DNA of 41,570 nucleotides, from positions 1 to 41,570 of the forward strand of contig JAITDU010000028.1 of NCBI GenBank assembly GCA_031282405.1, written 5' to 3'. The translations under genes and the position numbers were made by a program. The stretch comes from Coriobacteriales bacterium (GTDB lineage: Bacteria > Actinomycetota > Coriobacteriia > Coriobacteriales > UBA8131). Within the stretch, counting starts at the first letter, position 1; each line of letters starts with the position of its first letter. Below, in pieces: positions 6,279-13,883 of this stretch. A model generated the notes under the pieces. That model worked only from the letters and a program-made list of their open reading frames with translations. It had not been told where the DNA came from and searched no databases.

Positions 6279-7993
6279 GTCGTTATTCCCCGGGTAAGCC
6301 GCTGGGCGGCGGTGGTGTAGAACATGGTGCTGGCAAAGAAGTTTGCTGTGCTGTCCGCGCCTATCAAGGTACCGTCAAACAGCATGACACAGCGCTCGGC
6401 ACAGCGGGAGACAAACTCCAGGTCGTGGCTGACCAAGACGATGGCACAGCCCGACTGGCGCTGTTCATCCAAGATAGCTGCCAGGTCGCGCTGAGCAAAG
6501 GTATCGATGCCCTTTGTGGGCTCGTCTAAGAGCAGTAGATTCGCGCCGGTAAGCACAAGCTTGGCCAGTGCTGCCTTTTGCTGTTCGCCGCCGCTGAGGT
6601 CGAAGGGGTGTGTATCCACATAGCAGCTCAACTCCAGACGCTCTAACAAGGCCAGAGCCTCGGCGCGGGTAAAGCCAAAGCGCGGCGCAAAGCTCATAAC
6701 GTCATCGAGCAGCGTGTCTCGCAGGAATAACGTCGTGGAATCCTGCGGCAATGCCGCCCGTTTAAGCCCAGCAGCGCTGCGGATACGGCCATGCTGTGGT
6801 GTGCTCACACCGGCCAGCAGGTTGAGCAGCGTGCTTTTACCGCTGCCATTTCCGCCGACGATGCCGAGGATCTGCCCCGCTGCGACATCCAGACTCAGCT
6901 CGCGCAGGACGTACGGCTCGTCGCGATCGTAGCGATACCAGATGCGCTGGGCGCTGAGCACAGGCTCTCTTAGGTCGGTTAGCCGGGTAGTTTGAGCAGG
7001 TCCAACTGTCTTTTGAGAGGGCGGTTCATCCAAACCGGACGCGGCACTATGCCGGCGTAGCCACTGGCGCCCCTCCTTAACATCTAACGGCCACACGTCG
7101 TCCTCAGTGTGGTTGCTGTGTTGCGTGTTCTCTAATGCCAGGCGGGTAGCGTAGGGCAGTGCGGTCACAAAGGGGCTGGTAGTCCGGGCCAGATAACTTA
7201 TGAACTCCTGGGGAGAACCACAAAGCGCAAGCCTGCCTTCCTGGAGGAACAGCACGAGGTCGCTCGCCGACAGAACTTCTTCGATCTGATGCTCAATGAT
7301 GATGACGGTTATACCTAACTCCTCATTGACACGCTGCAGCAGTGCCGTAAAATCCTTTGAGGCAATGGGGTCAAGCTGTGCCGTAGGTTCATCCAGCAAC
7401 AGGAGTTTAGGCTGCATGGCAATAACAGCTGCCAGATTGACCACCTGCTTTTGCCCTGCCGAGAGCGCGTCGGTGCTCTTATCGAGCCAGGTATTAATGC
7501 CAAAAAAATTAGCAATTTCTGCGATGCGTCGGTGAATGGCCTCAGGAGCAACACTGAGGTTCTCCAGGCCAAAGGCCAACTCGGCACGGACGTTGTCCAT
7601 GACGATTTGTTGATGTGGGTCCTGCAACACAAAGCCGATGGCACTGGCCGACTGCTGCGGGTCAAGTTCATCAACACTCTCACCTTCCAACGCTACGCTG
7701 CCGCTGAACGCGCCAGAGGGACGCAACTCAGGCTTGAGGCAGCGCAAAAGCGTGCTTTTGCCCGAGCCGGTCATTCCACAGAGCAGCACACGCTGGCCAG
7801 CCGTGACGCCAAACGAGATGTCAGTCAGCGCGAGTGCTGACTCCGCCCGGGGCGTGCCTCCGGATTCCTCCTGGGGCTTTACTTGAGGTGTGCCTCCGGA
7901 CTTAACTCCGGGCTTCTCCCCCTGTTCTGTCGTTGTGACAGCATTTCCGCCCGGGTAAGCAAAACTCAGGCCCGTGACCGTGACAGCGTCCAT
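6275..7993 (-). CDS. ECF transporter energizing module, fused EcfA1-EcfA2 ATPases
   Basis: A 572-residue protein with two complete ABC ATPase domains. Domain 1 has Walker A GMTGSGKST (73-81), signature LSAGQKQ (about 173) and Walker B LLLLDEPTAQLD (about 196). Domain 2 has Walker A GGNGSGKST (about 376), signature LSGGEQQK and Walker B LLLLDEPTKGID. Residues 20-52 interrupt the first strands of domain 1 with a low-complexity insert containing SGGTP twice; the DNA shows an 11-base repeat (GTGCCTCCGGA, period about 34). ATG 7993 has AGGAGGTGAG upstream and lies inside the end of the ecfT gene (28-bp overlap). Confidence 0.95.
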   Translation of the reverse strand: MDAVTVTGLSFAYPGGNAVTTTEQGEKPGVKSGGTPQVKPQEESGGTPRAESALALTDISFGVTAGQRVLLCGMTGSGKSTLLRCLKPELRPSGAFSGSVALEGESVDELDPQQSASAIGFVLQDPHQQIVMDNVRAELAFGLENLSVAPEAIHRRIAEIANFFGINTWLDKSTDALSAGQKQVVNLAAVIAMQPKLLLLDEPTAQLDPIASKDFTALLQRVNEELGITVIIIEHQIEEVLSASDLVLFLQEGRLALCGSPQEFISYLARTTSPFVTALPYATRLALENTQHSNHTEDDVWPLDVKEGRQWLRRHSAASGLDEPPSQKTVGPAQTTRLTDLREPVLSAQRIWYRYDRDEPYVLRELSLDVAAGQILGIVGGNGSGKSTLLNLLAGVSTPQHGRIRSAAGLKRAALPQDSTTLFLRDTLLDDVMSFAPRFGFTRAEALALLERLELSCYVDTHPFDLSGGEQQKAALAKLVLTGANLLLLDEPTKGIDTFAQRDLAAILDEQRQSGCAIVLVSHDLEFVSRCAERCVMLFDGTLIGADSTANFFASTMFYTTAAQRLTRGITT

Positions 7994-8973
7994 GCCAGGC
8001 GCTCACCTCCTGCGAGGACGAAGGGGAAAAGGCAGAACACAGCGTAGGGCACATAGACCCACCAGGCCGAAAGCCCTGTGAGGTAGGGATAAAACGCGAA
8101 CTGGCCGCCATAGACTAACATGAACGCGCCGCTGAGGCAGCCGAGCAGAATGATCGTAGCCAGTGCGACTACATCGGGCCTCGTCAGGCGCATCGGCCGG
8201 TAACTGGAACGTTGCGTACTGCCAAAGCCGCGTGCGCGCATTGAATCGGCGGTGACCAGCGATTTTTCCATGCCCCATTCCATCATCTGTGAGGAGAGCG
8301 CTGAGGCATACCGGAGCTTTTGATACAGCGAAGTGCGAGAGCTTCGTGACTGTGTGGTGCCTGGGGTGCCGGGAGCTCCTGGAGTATCTGGGGTGCTTGT
8401 GCCACGTGGAACATCTGGGGTGTCTGGGGCATCTATAACGTTCGCCTCTGCCTGCTTGCTCAGCGCCGAGGTGCCCAGAGCTGTCTGGGCGTTATTGACC
8501 TGTCGAGCATGGGAGACAAGCTCGGGCACGAATACGGTTATCCGCGCGGTTATCAAAGCGGCGGTCGGCGCGACGCGCGAGAATAGCGCCAAAAACCCCT
8601 GACGCGACATCAGCCGGTTGTACGCCTGAAACCACACCAGTACACTGGCAAGCATCAATCCGGAACAACAACCGTACACAAGCGACTCCAGTGTGATAGG
8701 TAACCCACCCGCTCCGCCCAGGTAGAACAGTACGGTCAGGCCACTTGTGGAAAACAGCGCGTTGGTCGCGGTCACGATGATTACGAGTAGCAAAAGCCAC
8801 CAGGAAGCCCGCACAAAGGCCGCGGCCCCACGTACAGCCAGGGCCACCGCACAACTACCCAGCATGCCGATAATCCTGAATACGGGCTCTAAGCTAAGAA
8901 AGCACAGCGTTATCATCGCCATAAAAAAGACAAAGGCAACGGCGGGGTGATAATCGCGCAGTACCGACAGCAT
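7966..8973 (-). CDS. ecfT: ECF transporter transmembrane component EcfT
   Basis: A 335-residue T component. Hydrophobic segments occupy the first 130 residues (AFVFFMAMITLCFLSLEPVF onward) and the C-terminal third. The coupling-helix motif SMRARGFG, which contacts the ATPases, lies near residues 244-251. Between them, around residues 176-205, is an insert made of PDTPDVP and TPDTPGAPGTPG repeats that conserved EcfT proteins lack, in a cytoplasmic loop. No strong ribosome-binding site precedes ATG 8973. The 8974-9160 gap upstream holds an echo of the preceding gene's 3' end. Confidence 0.9.
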   Translation of the reverse strand: MLSVLRDYHPAVAFVFFMAMITLCFLSLEPVFRIIGMLGSCAVALAVRGAAAFVRASWWLLLLVIIVTATNALFSTSGLTVLFYLGGAGGLPITLESLVYGCCSGLMLASVLVWFQAYNRLMSRQGFLALFSRVAPTAALITARITVFVPELVSHARQVNNAQTALGTSALSKQAEANVIDAPDTPDVPRGTSTPDTPGAPGTPGTTQSRSSRTSLYQKLRYASALSSQMMEWGMEKSLVTADSMRARGFGSTQRSSYRPMRLTRPDVVALATIILLGCLSGAFMLVYGGQFAFYPYLTGLSAWWVYVPYAVFCLFPFVLAGGERLAWTLSRSRA

Positions 8974-9096
8974 CAGGCGCTCTTTTGCATCAGATACCTT
9001 TGCGTATCATCGCGTGTTCTCCTGCAAGGGCATACGACATCCTCTCTCATCATCAGACATTCTCTCGGTGTGACCATTCTCCCACATCACATGTCC

Positions 9097-9181
9097 TTTT
9101 TAGGGAGAAAACACGTAACGACTACGGGGAGAGACGGTGGGGAGAAAATCCACAGCATTTTTAAGGAGAGAGCACGTAACG
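9097..9181 (-). repeat. Echo of the DUF4430 gene 3' end (period 61)
   Basis: On the minus strand 9181-9158 contains the end of the DUF4430 gene (codons for RYVLSP, then TAA). Bases 9120-9097, 61 bp downstream, repeat it imperfectly and would read RYVFSP plus TAA. The 24-mers differ at four positions. The second copy is outside any gene. The arrangement mirrors the amrS echo at 283-376. Confidence 0.85.
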
Positions 9182-9844
9182 CCACTCGACGTAGTCGCCC
9201 TCGTGCAGTATGTACTTATCGCAGGAGTAGCGCGGTTTTGTGGAGTTGACGTAGTAAGCCCAGCCGCTTTGCGGTCCGGCTGCTCGCTCGCCTAAAGAGT
9301 TGATGGAATACACATAGCTGCCCATCGATCCGCCGTTTGCGCCCACGACCGCGCCCGAGGCCCGCAGAGCGTCCAACACTGAGGAACCCTCGTTTAGTCT
9401 GAGTGTGGCGTGAATCATAGCACCGTTGTTGGATACCTGTGCGGCCAGCGTGCTGCCGGCCTCCACTGCTGCTGTGCAGTCCACGATAAGCGTGACTGTG
9501 ATGGCCTGGGTGGCGGAGCCATCCGAGCCACCCGAGCCTTCGGAGCCGCCGTTCGTAGCGCCCGCGCCACCTTCGCCACCGGGGCCGGTGCCTTGGGCAG
9601 TGCCATTCGCGCCTGAACCGTCGCCCGAGCCACCCGCCGTCCCCTCATCAGAGGCCGACTGTTCTGCCTGCCCCGTGCCTGCAGCGGAAGTGGAACTCGC
9701 CGTCCCAGCGCTGAGAGGGGCAACATCCGGTGCCCCTGTGGAAGTGGGTAGTGCGCTGGCCAGGCCCCAGGCTCCCAGGCCAATGATTACGGCGCACACC
9801 GCGGCAACAACAGCGGCTATCCGCGGCGATACCCGCTTCAACAT
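9161..9844 (-). CDS. Surface-anchored DUF4430 (transcobalamin C-terminal-like) protein
   Basis: A 227-residue protein. ATG 9844 is chosen because AAGGTG lies just upstream and the membrane segment begins at once; the frame continues upstream to 9907. A signal anchor (residues 8-29, VAAVCAVIIGLGAWGLASA) is followed by a Gly/Ser/Ala/Glu linker (about 45-110). The C-terminal DUF4430 domain has NEGSSVLDALRASG, YVYSINSL, SGWAYYVNS and GDYVEWRYV. DUF4430 resembles the cobalamin-binding C-terminal domain of transcobalamin and intrinsic factor. Between a toroid-domain surface protein and an ECF transporter under a B12 riboswitch, it probably hands captured cobalamin to the S component. Confidence 0.88.
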   Translation of the reverse strand: MLKRVSPRIAAVVAAVCAVIIGLGAWGLASALPTSTGAPDVAPLSAGTASSTSAAGTGQAEQSASDEGTAGGSGDGSGANGTAQGTGPGGEGGAGATNGGSEGSGGSDGSATQAITVTLIVDCTAAVEAGSTLAAQVSNNGAMIHATLRLNEGSSVLDALRASGAVVGANGGSMGSYVYSINSLGERAAGPQSGWAYYVNSTKPRYSCDKYILHEGDYVEWRYVLSP

Positions 9845-9961
9845 CGTGCACCTTTCGGTTTCTTTGACATGCTGCTTCTCGCTTGTTTTTTCTTCCTGTA
9901 CGGGCACCTTTTGTGCCCTCCGGGCAGGAGATACACTAGTATACTATCTTTTGTGTTTCTC

Positions 9962-9993
9962 GGCTCTCTGTGTCTGAGCGGGCACAGAGAGCC
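9962..9993 (-). terminator. Intergenic hairpin, 11-bp stem
   Basis: GGCTCTCTGTG (9962-9972) pairs perfectly with CACAGAGAGCC (9983-9993) around a 10-base loop, between the large surface-protein gene and the DUF4430 gene. No U-run follows on either strand, so it may be an attenuator, processing site or mRNA stabiliser that sets a different dosage for the first gene. Confidence 0.5.
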
Positions 9994-10037
9994 AGAGCTT
10001 TCACACATCAGTCCAACCAGTCGGCTCTCGGTACGCG

Positions 10038-12818
10038 TCAGGGCACAGGTCGCACACCCGGCCGCAGCCTGAAGAACCACAGAGCACAGGCTCCCAGGCC
10101 AATCACGCCCACCGCTATGCCTACGATCGAGGCTACCAGCAAAGGTGCGTTGTCTACCTGCTCTTCTGCCAGCGGCTCAGCTTCTGCAGCGATGGCCTTG
10201 TCTGTTGGCAGTGCGGCAGTGGCATTTGCAGCAAGCGGCTGGATTGGCTCTTCGGCCGTGGTGGTGTCAACCACAACAAAGCTTGCTGGGTTGGCGCCCG
10301 TCGTCAACGTTTGAATTACCTCCTGCTCCTGTTCCTGCTCAAAGTATTCCTCTTCCTTTTGTTGCTCCTTTTTGGGCGTAAAGCTGCGCTTTTGAACATC
10401 GGAAAAGTTGAATAGGCCAACTGCTTCCTCTCCAGCTTGTGTACGCACCAGCGAGGCCAGAGCCATGAGGCCCTGTTGGGTGGAGTAGGCGTTAATCGCG
10501 CCGGGAGTCCAAGGGCTGATAAAGCCACCGCTTTCCGGGTCGTACCAATCGAGCAGAGCATCGTAGAGGGTAAAGCCGTTTTTGACAAAGCGGTCGTCAT
10601 AAATACTTCTACCCAGGGCATTGAGCGCGATGATTACCTGAGCGGCACTCTCGGGGCTCGGCGTGCCCCAGGAGATAAAGGCGGCTGTATGGGCATCCTG
10701 CAGCGCGCTGAGCTCACTGAGCGCTGCGTTCACTGCCACATCCACAGTCGGGTAGCCAACATTGAAGTAGGGAGCCAGCGCCTGCAACACCATGGCAGTG
10801 GTGTCGGGGTCGGCAGCGGTGCCGCCCACATAAGCCCAACCGCCGTTTCCAACCGTGTTGTCAAGCAGCCAAGCCACCAGGCCCTCGCGCAAAGTTGTGG
10901 GATTATCCAAGTCAAGATTCAGGCTGTCGAGATCCCAGAACAGCCCCGCCTGGCTCAATACCTGCGGGTCAAATCCGCCGCCGTCCAGGGCGAGCAGGGC
11001 AGAGGCCGCGCTGTTTGCGCCCGGGGAGCAAACCCACTCAAGGTCTTGCAGTGGCGCCACCAGATCCATGCCGGCAAAGTCCGTGGGATCCACCCCAAGT
11101 GCCAGAAGAGCCAGGATTACACGTTCATTTTCTGTGGGCTTGTTCGGATCCAGCTTACCGGCGTTTTCGTTGTAGGCTGTCCGAATGCTTTGTTCCAACT
11201 TGTTCAAGTAGGCATCTACCTGCGCGTCGGTCAGACTATCCAGGCGTGCCAGCGTAAAGACCTGCCATTCGTCTCCAAAGCTGAAAGGGTCGGCCTGGGC
11301 GTTAATCGTATCAGCTGTATTTGCGGCAACGTCCTCAATGCTTCCAGGCTCAGGCAGTGTCTGGTAAACTCTGACGAGGAAAGAGGTCGTAAAGTCTTGA
11401 TACGCCAACTCGACTTCCATACTACCTGCGGTATTGAGTATATCGCCGTCTGCGGGGCTTGCAGTGAGATCGTCCAGCGCAAGCCTGATAAAACTGCCAT
11501 TAGCATAGACAACAGAAACGGACAGGCCGTTGAGTTTAAGTGTATCACCCACAGCGTAGCGCGTCTGTGTGGGTTTGGATGCAATGGTCAGACCCGTAGA
11601 GTCAGCTGGCTGAGCCGGTGGCGGCTCTTCCGCATCATAGACCTCTACGAAGAGCCACGGAGAGATAACGGGCAACCACTCCGAATTGCCATCGCCGGTG
11701 GCTGAGAGGATATAGGTGCCGGGTGTATCAAAGCTCACGGAAAACTCGCCCCACTCATTGCTGACTGCAACAGGGTCGCTAAAGTAACCCACGCCTGAGT
11801 CGGGGTCAAGCTCAACGGTGACAATGTCTGTGGAATCTATGATATCGTCCCAAGCGCCCCACTCGCCCCAGACATACGCAAAAATCCCGTAGAGACTTAA
11901 GCTCAGCTTTTCGCCGGCCGCTACCTGGACACGGTCAACCCGGGAGTCATCCTGCTCAAACCAGGCCCGCACGTCCATTCCCCAGTCCTCTTGAAGCGAG
12001 ACAAGCTCCACCAGGCTCCAGTCACTGAGTGGATAATCCCCGGCAGCCACGCCGGCCAGTGCATCGTTGACGATATAGATCATGTTTGATCCGGCGTCCA
12101 TAAAATTCATAATCCATCCGTCGTCGCTAACCTCAAGGGCAGCGTGGATGTCCTCAGGGTCATCGCCAAAAATCGGGATATGTGCGGCCACGATGGCATC
12201 AAGGGCCGTAACCGTGGTGCCCGCGTAGCTGTCGGTATAACCATATTGCTCGGAGAGGTCCGAGGCCACTTCAAACTTCTGGCGGGCAATCCAGAATCCG
12301 GATGAGTCGGCCTGGTAGCTGATAAAGATGTTTGCGCTTGTTGGATTGGGCGCTGCTGTAGCCACAAGTTCGGCAGCGGCATCAGCAGTGGCCTCAAGGT
12401 TCGCCGAGTCAGCCCACTCGGTTTGGCTTGCGTCGTCTGGCCCCAACGCGAGGCCAGCGTCAAGCTGCGGCTGCTCGCCCGCCTCAGGCGTGTTAGTCTC
12501 ACCAGTGTTGACTTCAGCGTTTGTCTCAGACGTGCTTGTCTCTCCAGGGTCGACCTCAGACGCGCTTGTCTCCCCAGTGGGCGCTTCTGAGTTGGACTCG
12601 GACGCGTTCGGCGCGTTCGTTTCGCTGGTGTTGATGCCGCTTGCAGCTGCGCTCGGCGCTGGTGTTTCGGGGTCGCTCGCAAAGATGGCCGGTGCAGGCA
12701 CCAGGGCAAACATCAGCAAAAATGCCACCATAAGGCGACCGAAAGCCGAGAGGGCGCGAGGCACACTCAAGGCTTGCGGGCAGGGCAGTGGGTGTGAACG
12801 ATGGTTTTGACTGCTCAT
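10038..12818 (-). CDS. Large surface protein with Ig-like and intrinsic-factor-like toroid domains
   Basis: A 926-residue protein, first gene of the cobalamin operon. ATG 12818 is chosen because the frame upstream (to 13091) is the riboswitch itself and a signal peptide starts here (GRLMVAFLLMFALVPAPAIFA, about 28-48). Then come a Ser/Thr/Glu/Asn repeat stretch of SETN and GETS units (60-110), a region with DUF4430-like spacing (about 165-370), an Ig-like domain (LTIASKPTQTRYAVGDTLKL onward, about 395-475), and a prenyltransferase-type alpha/alpha toroid (500-790) with GNGGWAYVGG and PDTTAMVLQALAPY. A charged KEQQKEEEYFEQEQEQE segment and a C-terminal membrane anchor (about 895-916) follow. 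Toroid plus DUF4430-like parts is the layout of animal intrinsic factor and transcobalamin. Cobalamin capture is a strong inference. Confidence 0.82.
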   Translation of the reverse strand: MSSQNHRSHPLPCPQALSVPRALSAFGRLMVAFLLMFALVPAPAIFASDPETPAPSAAASGINTSETNAPNASESNSEAPTGETSASEVDPGETSTSETNAEVNTGETNTPEAGEQPQLDAGLALGPDDASQTEWADSANLEATADAAAELVATAAPNPTSANIFISYQADSSGFWIARQKFEVASDLSEQYGYTDSYAGTTVTALDAIVAAHIPIFGDDPEDIHAALEVSDDGWIMNFMDAGSNMIYIVNDALAGVAAGDYPLSDWSLVELVSLQEDWGMDVRAWFEQDDSRVDRVQVAAGEKLSLSLYGIFAYVWGEWGAWDDIIDSTDIVTVELDPDSGVGYFSDPVAVSNEWGEFSVSFDTPGTYILSATGDGNSEWLPVISPWLFVEVYDAEEPPPAQPADSTGLTIASKPTQTRYAVGDTLKLNGLSVSVVYANGSFIRLALDDLTASPADGDILNTAGSMEVELAYQDFTTSFLVRVYQTLPEPGSIEDVAANTADTINAQADPFSFGDEWQVFTLARLDSLTDAQVDAYLNKLEQSIRTAYNENAGKLDPNKPTENERVILALLALGVDPTDFAGMDLVAPLQDLEWVCSPGANSAASALLALDGGGFDPQVLSQAGLFWDLDSLNLDLDNPTTLREGLVAWLLDNTVGNGGWAYVGGTAADPDTTAMVLQALAPYFNVGYPTVDVAVNAALSELSALQDAHTAAFISWGTPSPESAAQVIIALNALGRSIYDDRFVKNGFTLYDALLDWYDPESGGFISPWTPGAINAYSTQQGLMALASLVRTQAGEEAVGLFNFSDVQKRSFTPKKEQQKEEEYFEQEQEQEVIQTLTTGANPASFVVVDTTTAEEPIQPLAANATAALPTDKAIAAEAEPLAEEQVDNAPLLVASIVGIAVGVIGLGACALWFFRLRPGVRPVP

Positions 12819-12828
12819 CTTTGCTGCA

Positions 12829-12845
12829 CCCCCTTCGCGGCAGGG
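12829..12845 (-). promoter_or_regulatory. Possible ribosome-binding-site sequestering hairpin
   Basis: On the minus strand CCCCT pairs with AGGGG across a 7-base loop. The 3' arm is the purine-rich AAGGGGG that serves as ribosome-binding site for the ATG at 12818. It lies between the riboswitch (ends about 12954) and the start codon, so it could be the expression platform if the switch controls translation. Confidence 0.4.
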
Positions 12846-12953
12846 GCGGACAAAGGACGTGGTCGAGAGTGCCGGACGTGCCAGCCAACAGAATAACGCA
12901 TAGCCAAACTCCAATCTCGCCGTGCTCGCAGCGACATAAAGGGATAGAGAGGC

Positions 12954-13103
12954 TGTTCTGCCGGTATCCTGACTTACGCCCCGTTGTGCGCAGGCGATTA
13001 CAGTGGCGGCACCGCGCGGGATTTGCACCCGCTTCCCCGAAAACACCGTACCCTCAAACGACGAAACACCCGTGTCGTTTAAGGCAGGCATTTACACAGA
13101 ACA
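12954..13103 (-). promoter_or_regulatory. Cobalamin riboswitch
   Basis: Minus-strand RNA contains the conserved elements in order: GGGGAAGCGGGTGCAAATCC, then GCGCGGTGCCGCCACTGTAA (with the B12-box GCCACTG), then AAGTCAGGATACCGGC. A P1 helix closes it: TGTTCTG (13103-13097) pairs with CAGAACA (12960-12954). It precedes the surface-protein gene and sits behind a strong promoter. By family knowledge, adenosyl- or other cobalamin binding lowers expression of the downstream uptake operon. Confidence 0.95.
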
Positions 13104-13115
13104 CCTATGCGCTGC

Positions 13116-13144
13116 ATTATAGTATTTGGTTAAGCTGATTGCAA
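13116..13144 (-). promoter_or_regulatory. Sigma-A-type promoter of the cobalamin operon
   Basis: On the minus strand TTGCAA (13144-13139) and TATAAT (13121-13116) are separated by exactly 17 bp. Transcription would begin near 13110-13105, at the 5' edge of the riboswitch. This is one of the best-formed promoters in the window. Confidence 0.8.
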
Positions 13145-13195
13145 CCATAAAATCCGAATTTGCGTGGGCACCGTGATCTGGCTTACAGCTCTGAG

Positions 13196-13459
13196 CTACC
13201 GATAAATATTGCTCCTATGGCCGATCTCAAGAACCAGGATAACAAGTTCGGCATCTCTGATCTGGCAGATTAACCGATAGCCACCCACCCGGTAGCGCCA
13301 CAGTCCTTTGTACTTCTTTCCTTGCAGGGCAACGCCATCAGTGCGAGGATGCTCGCGGCGCGCCATTCTTTTGGCCCACACATCGATTCGTCGTTGGGTT
13401 GTTACCTCAAGTTTCGCTAATCTCTTAAGCGCCCGTTCGGACCAGATTACACTCCACAT
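13196..13459 (-). CDS. RelE/ParE-superfamily toxin
   Basis: An 87-residue protein. ATG 13459 overlaps the antitoxin stop (TGATG), so the pair is coupled; the frame further upstream lies within the antitoxin gene. Features are MWSVIWSERALKRLAKL, a basic middle (AKRMARREHPR), and the RelE core LWRYRVGGYRLICQI with VLEIGHRSNIYR at the end. RelE toxins cleave mRNA in the ribosomal A site. Standard length and no damaged motif. Confidence 0.93.
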   Translation of the reverse strand: MWSVIWSERALKRLAKLEVTTQRRIDVWAKRMARREHPRTDGVALQGKKYKGLWRYRVGGYRLICQIRDAELVILVLEIGHRSNIYR

Positions 13460-13701
13460 CAGCGCAGGCCAATATGCAACATCGCATCCTCGTGTGAGTA
13501 CGTTTTCTGTTTGCCGGCGGCAATGTCGTCGAGGACTTTTTCTGCGATGTCGGCATCTTCCCACCGTGCTACTCTGTCCATCAAAGTCGTCCGGATCAAT
13601 TCAGAAATAGATTGGCCTTGAAAGTCTGCGAAATCAGAGAGCGCTGCGTAATCTGATGAGGAAAAACGCACCTCGACCCGACGATCCTTTACCGTATCCA
13701 T
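13459..13701 (-). CDS. RelB/DinJ-like ribbon-helix-helix antitoxin
   Basis: An 80-residue protein. ATG 13701 is chosen because GAGGTGAGA lies before it and the ribbon-helix-helix strand starts directly (RRVEVRFSSSDYAALSDFA); the frame continues upstream over the operator. The SISELIRTTLMDR segment forms the second helix of the DNA-binding fold. The C-terminal half (DIAEKVLDDIAAGKQKTYSHEDA) is the usual toxin-binding and degradable part. It should autorepress through the palindromes at 13738-13761. Confidence 0.88.
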   Translation of the reverse strand: MDTVKDRRVEVRFSSSDYAALSDFADFQGQSISELIRTTLMDRVARWEDADIAEKVLDDIAAGKQKTYSHEDAMLHIGLR

Positions 13702-13737
13702 TCTCACCTCTTTATCAGTGTATGGTGTACAAGTTAC

Positions 13738-13761
13738 GTACAATTGTACGGTAATTGTACC
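13738..13761 (-). promoter_or_regulatory. Tandem palindromic operators of the RelB-type antitoxin
   Basis: Two adjacent 12-bp palindromes lie 37 bp before the antitoxin start: GTACAATTGTAC (13738-13749, perfect) and GGTAATTGTACC (13750-13761, near-perfect). Shared AATTGTAC cores 12 bp apart fit cooperative binding of ribbon-helix-helix dimers. A third half-site-like GTGTAC lies at about 13725. Confidence 0.65.
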
Positions 13762-13831
13762 GCATATAGTCCGCCTCGTCAATGTGTGCACATGGGGCGC
13801 CCCGGTTCCTTTACCCCATTATGTCAATGTA

Positions 13832-13862
13832 GCGCCCGTGCCTGCATTGCAGGCACGGGCGC
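13832..13862 (-). terminator. Perfect 14-bp hairpin
   Basis: GCGCCCGTGCCTGC and its exact complement flank a 3-base loop. It lies 21 bp after the stop of the FMN protein gene. No U-run follows on the minus strand, so it may be a factor-assisted terminator or an mRNA 3' stabiliser. The flanks are symmetrical enough to act on either strand. Confidence 0.6.
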
Positions 13863-13883
13863 AGGTAACAAACAGCTTTGGCC

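Noticed and set aside
10437-11705. A 422-codon plus-strand open frame
   Set aside because: It lies wholly antisense to the large surface-protein gene, has no family pattern and results from that gene's codon bias.
12819-13091. N-terminal extension of the large surface protein
   Set aside because: The extension would translate the cobalamin riboswitch; the signal peptide and ribosome-binding site place the start at 12818.
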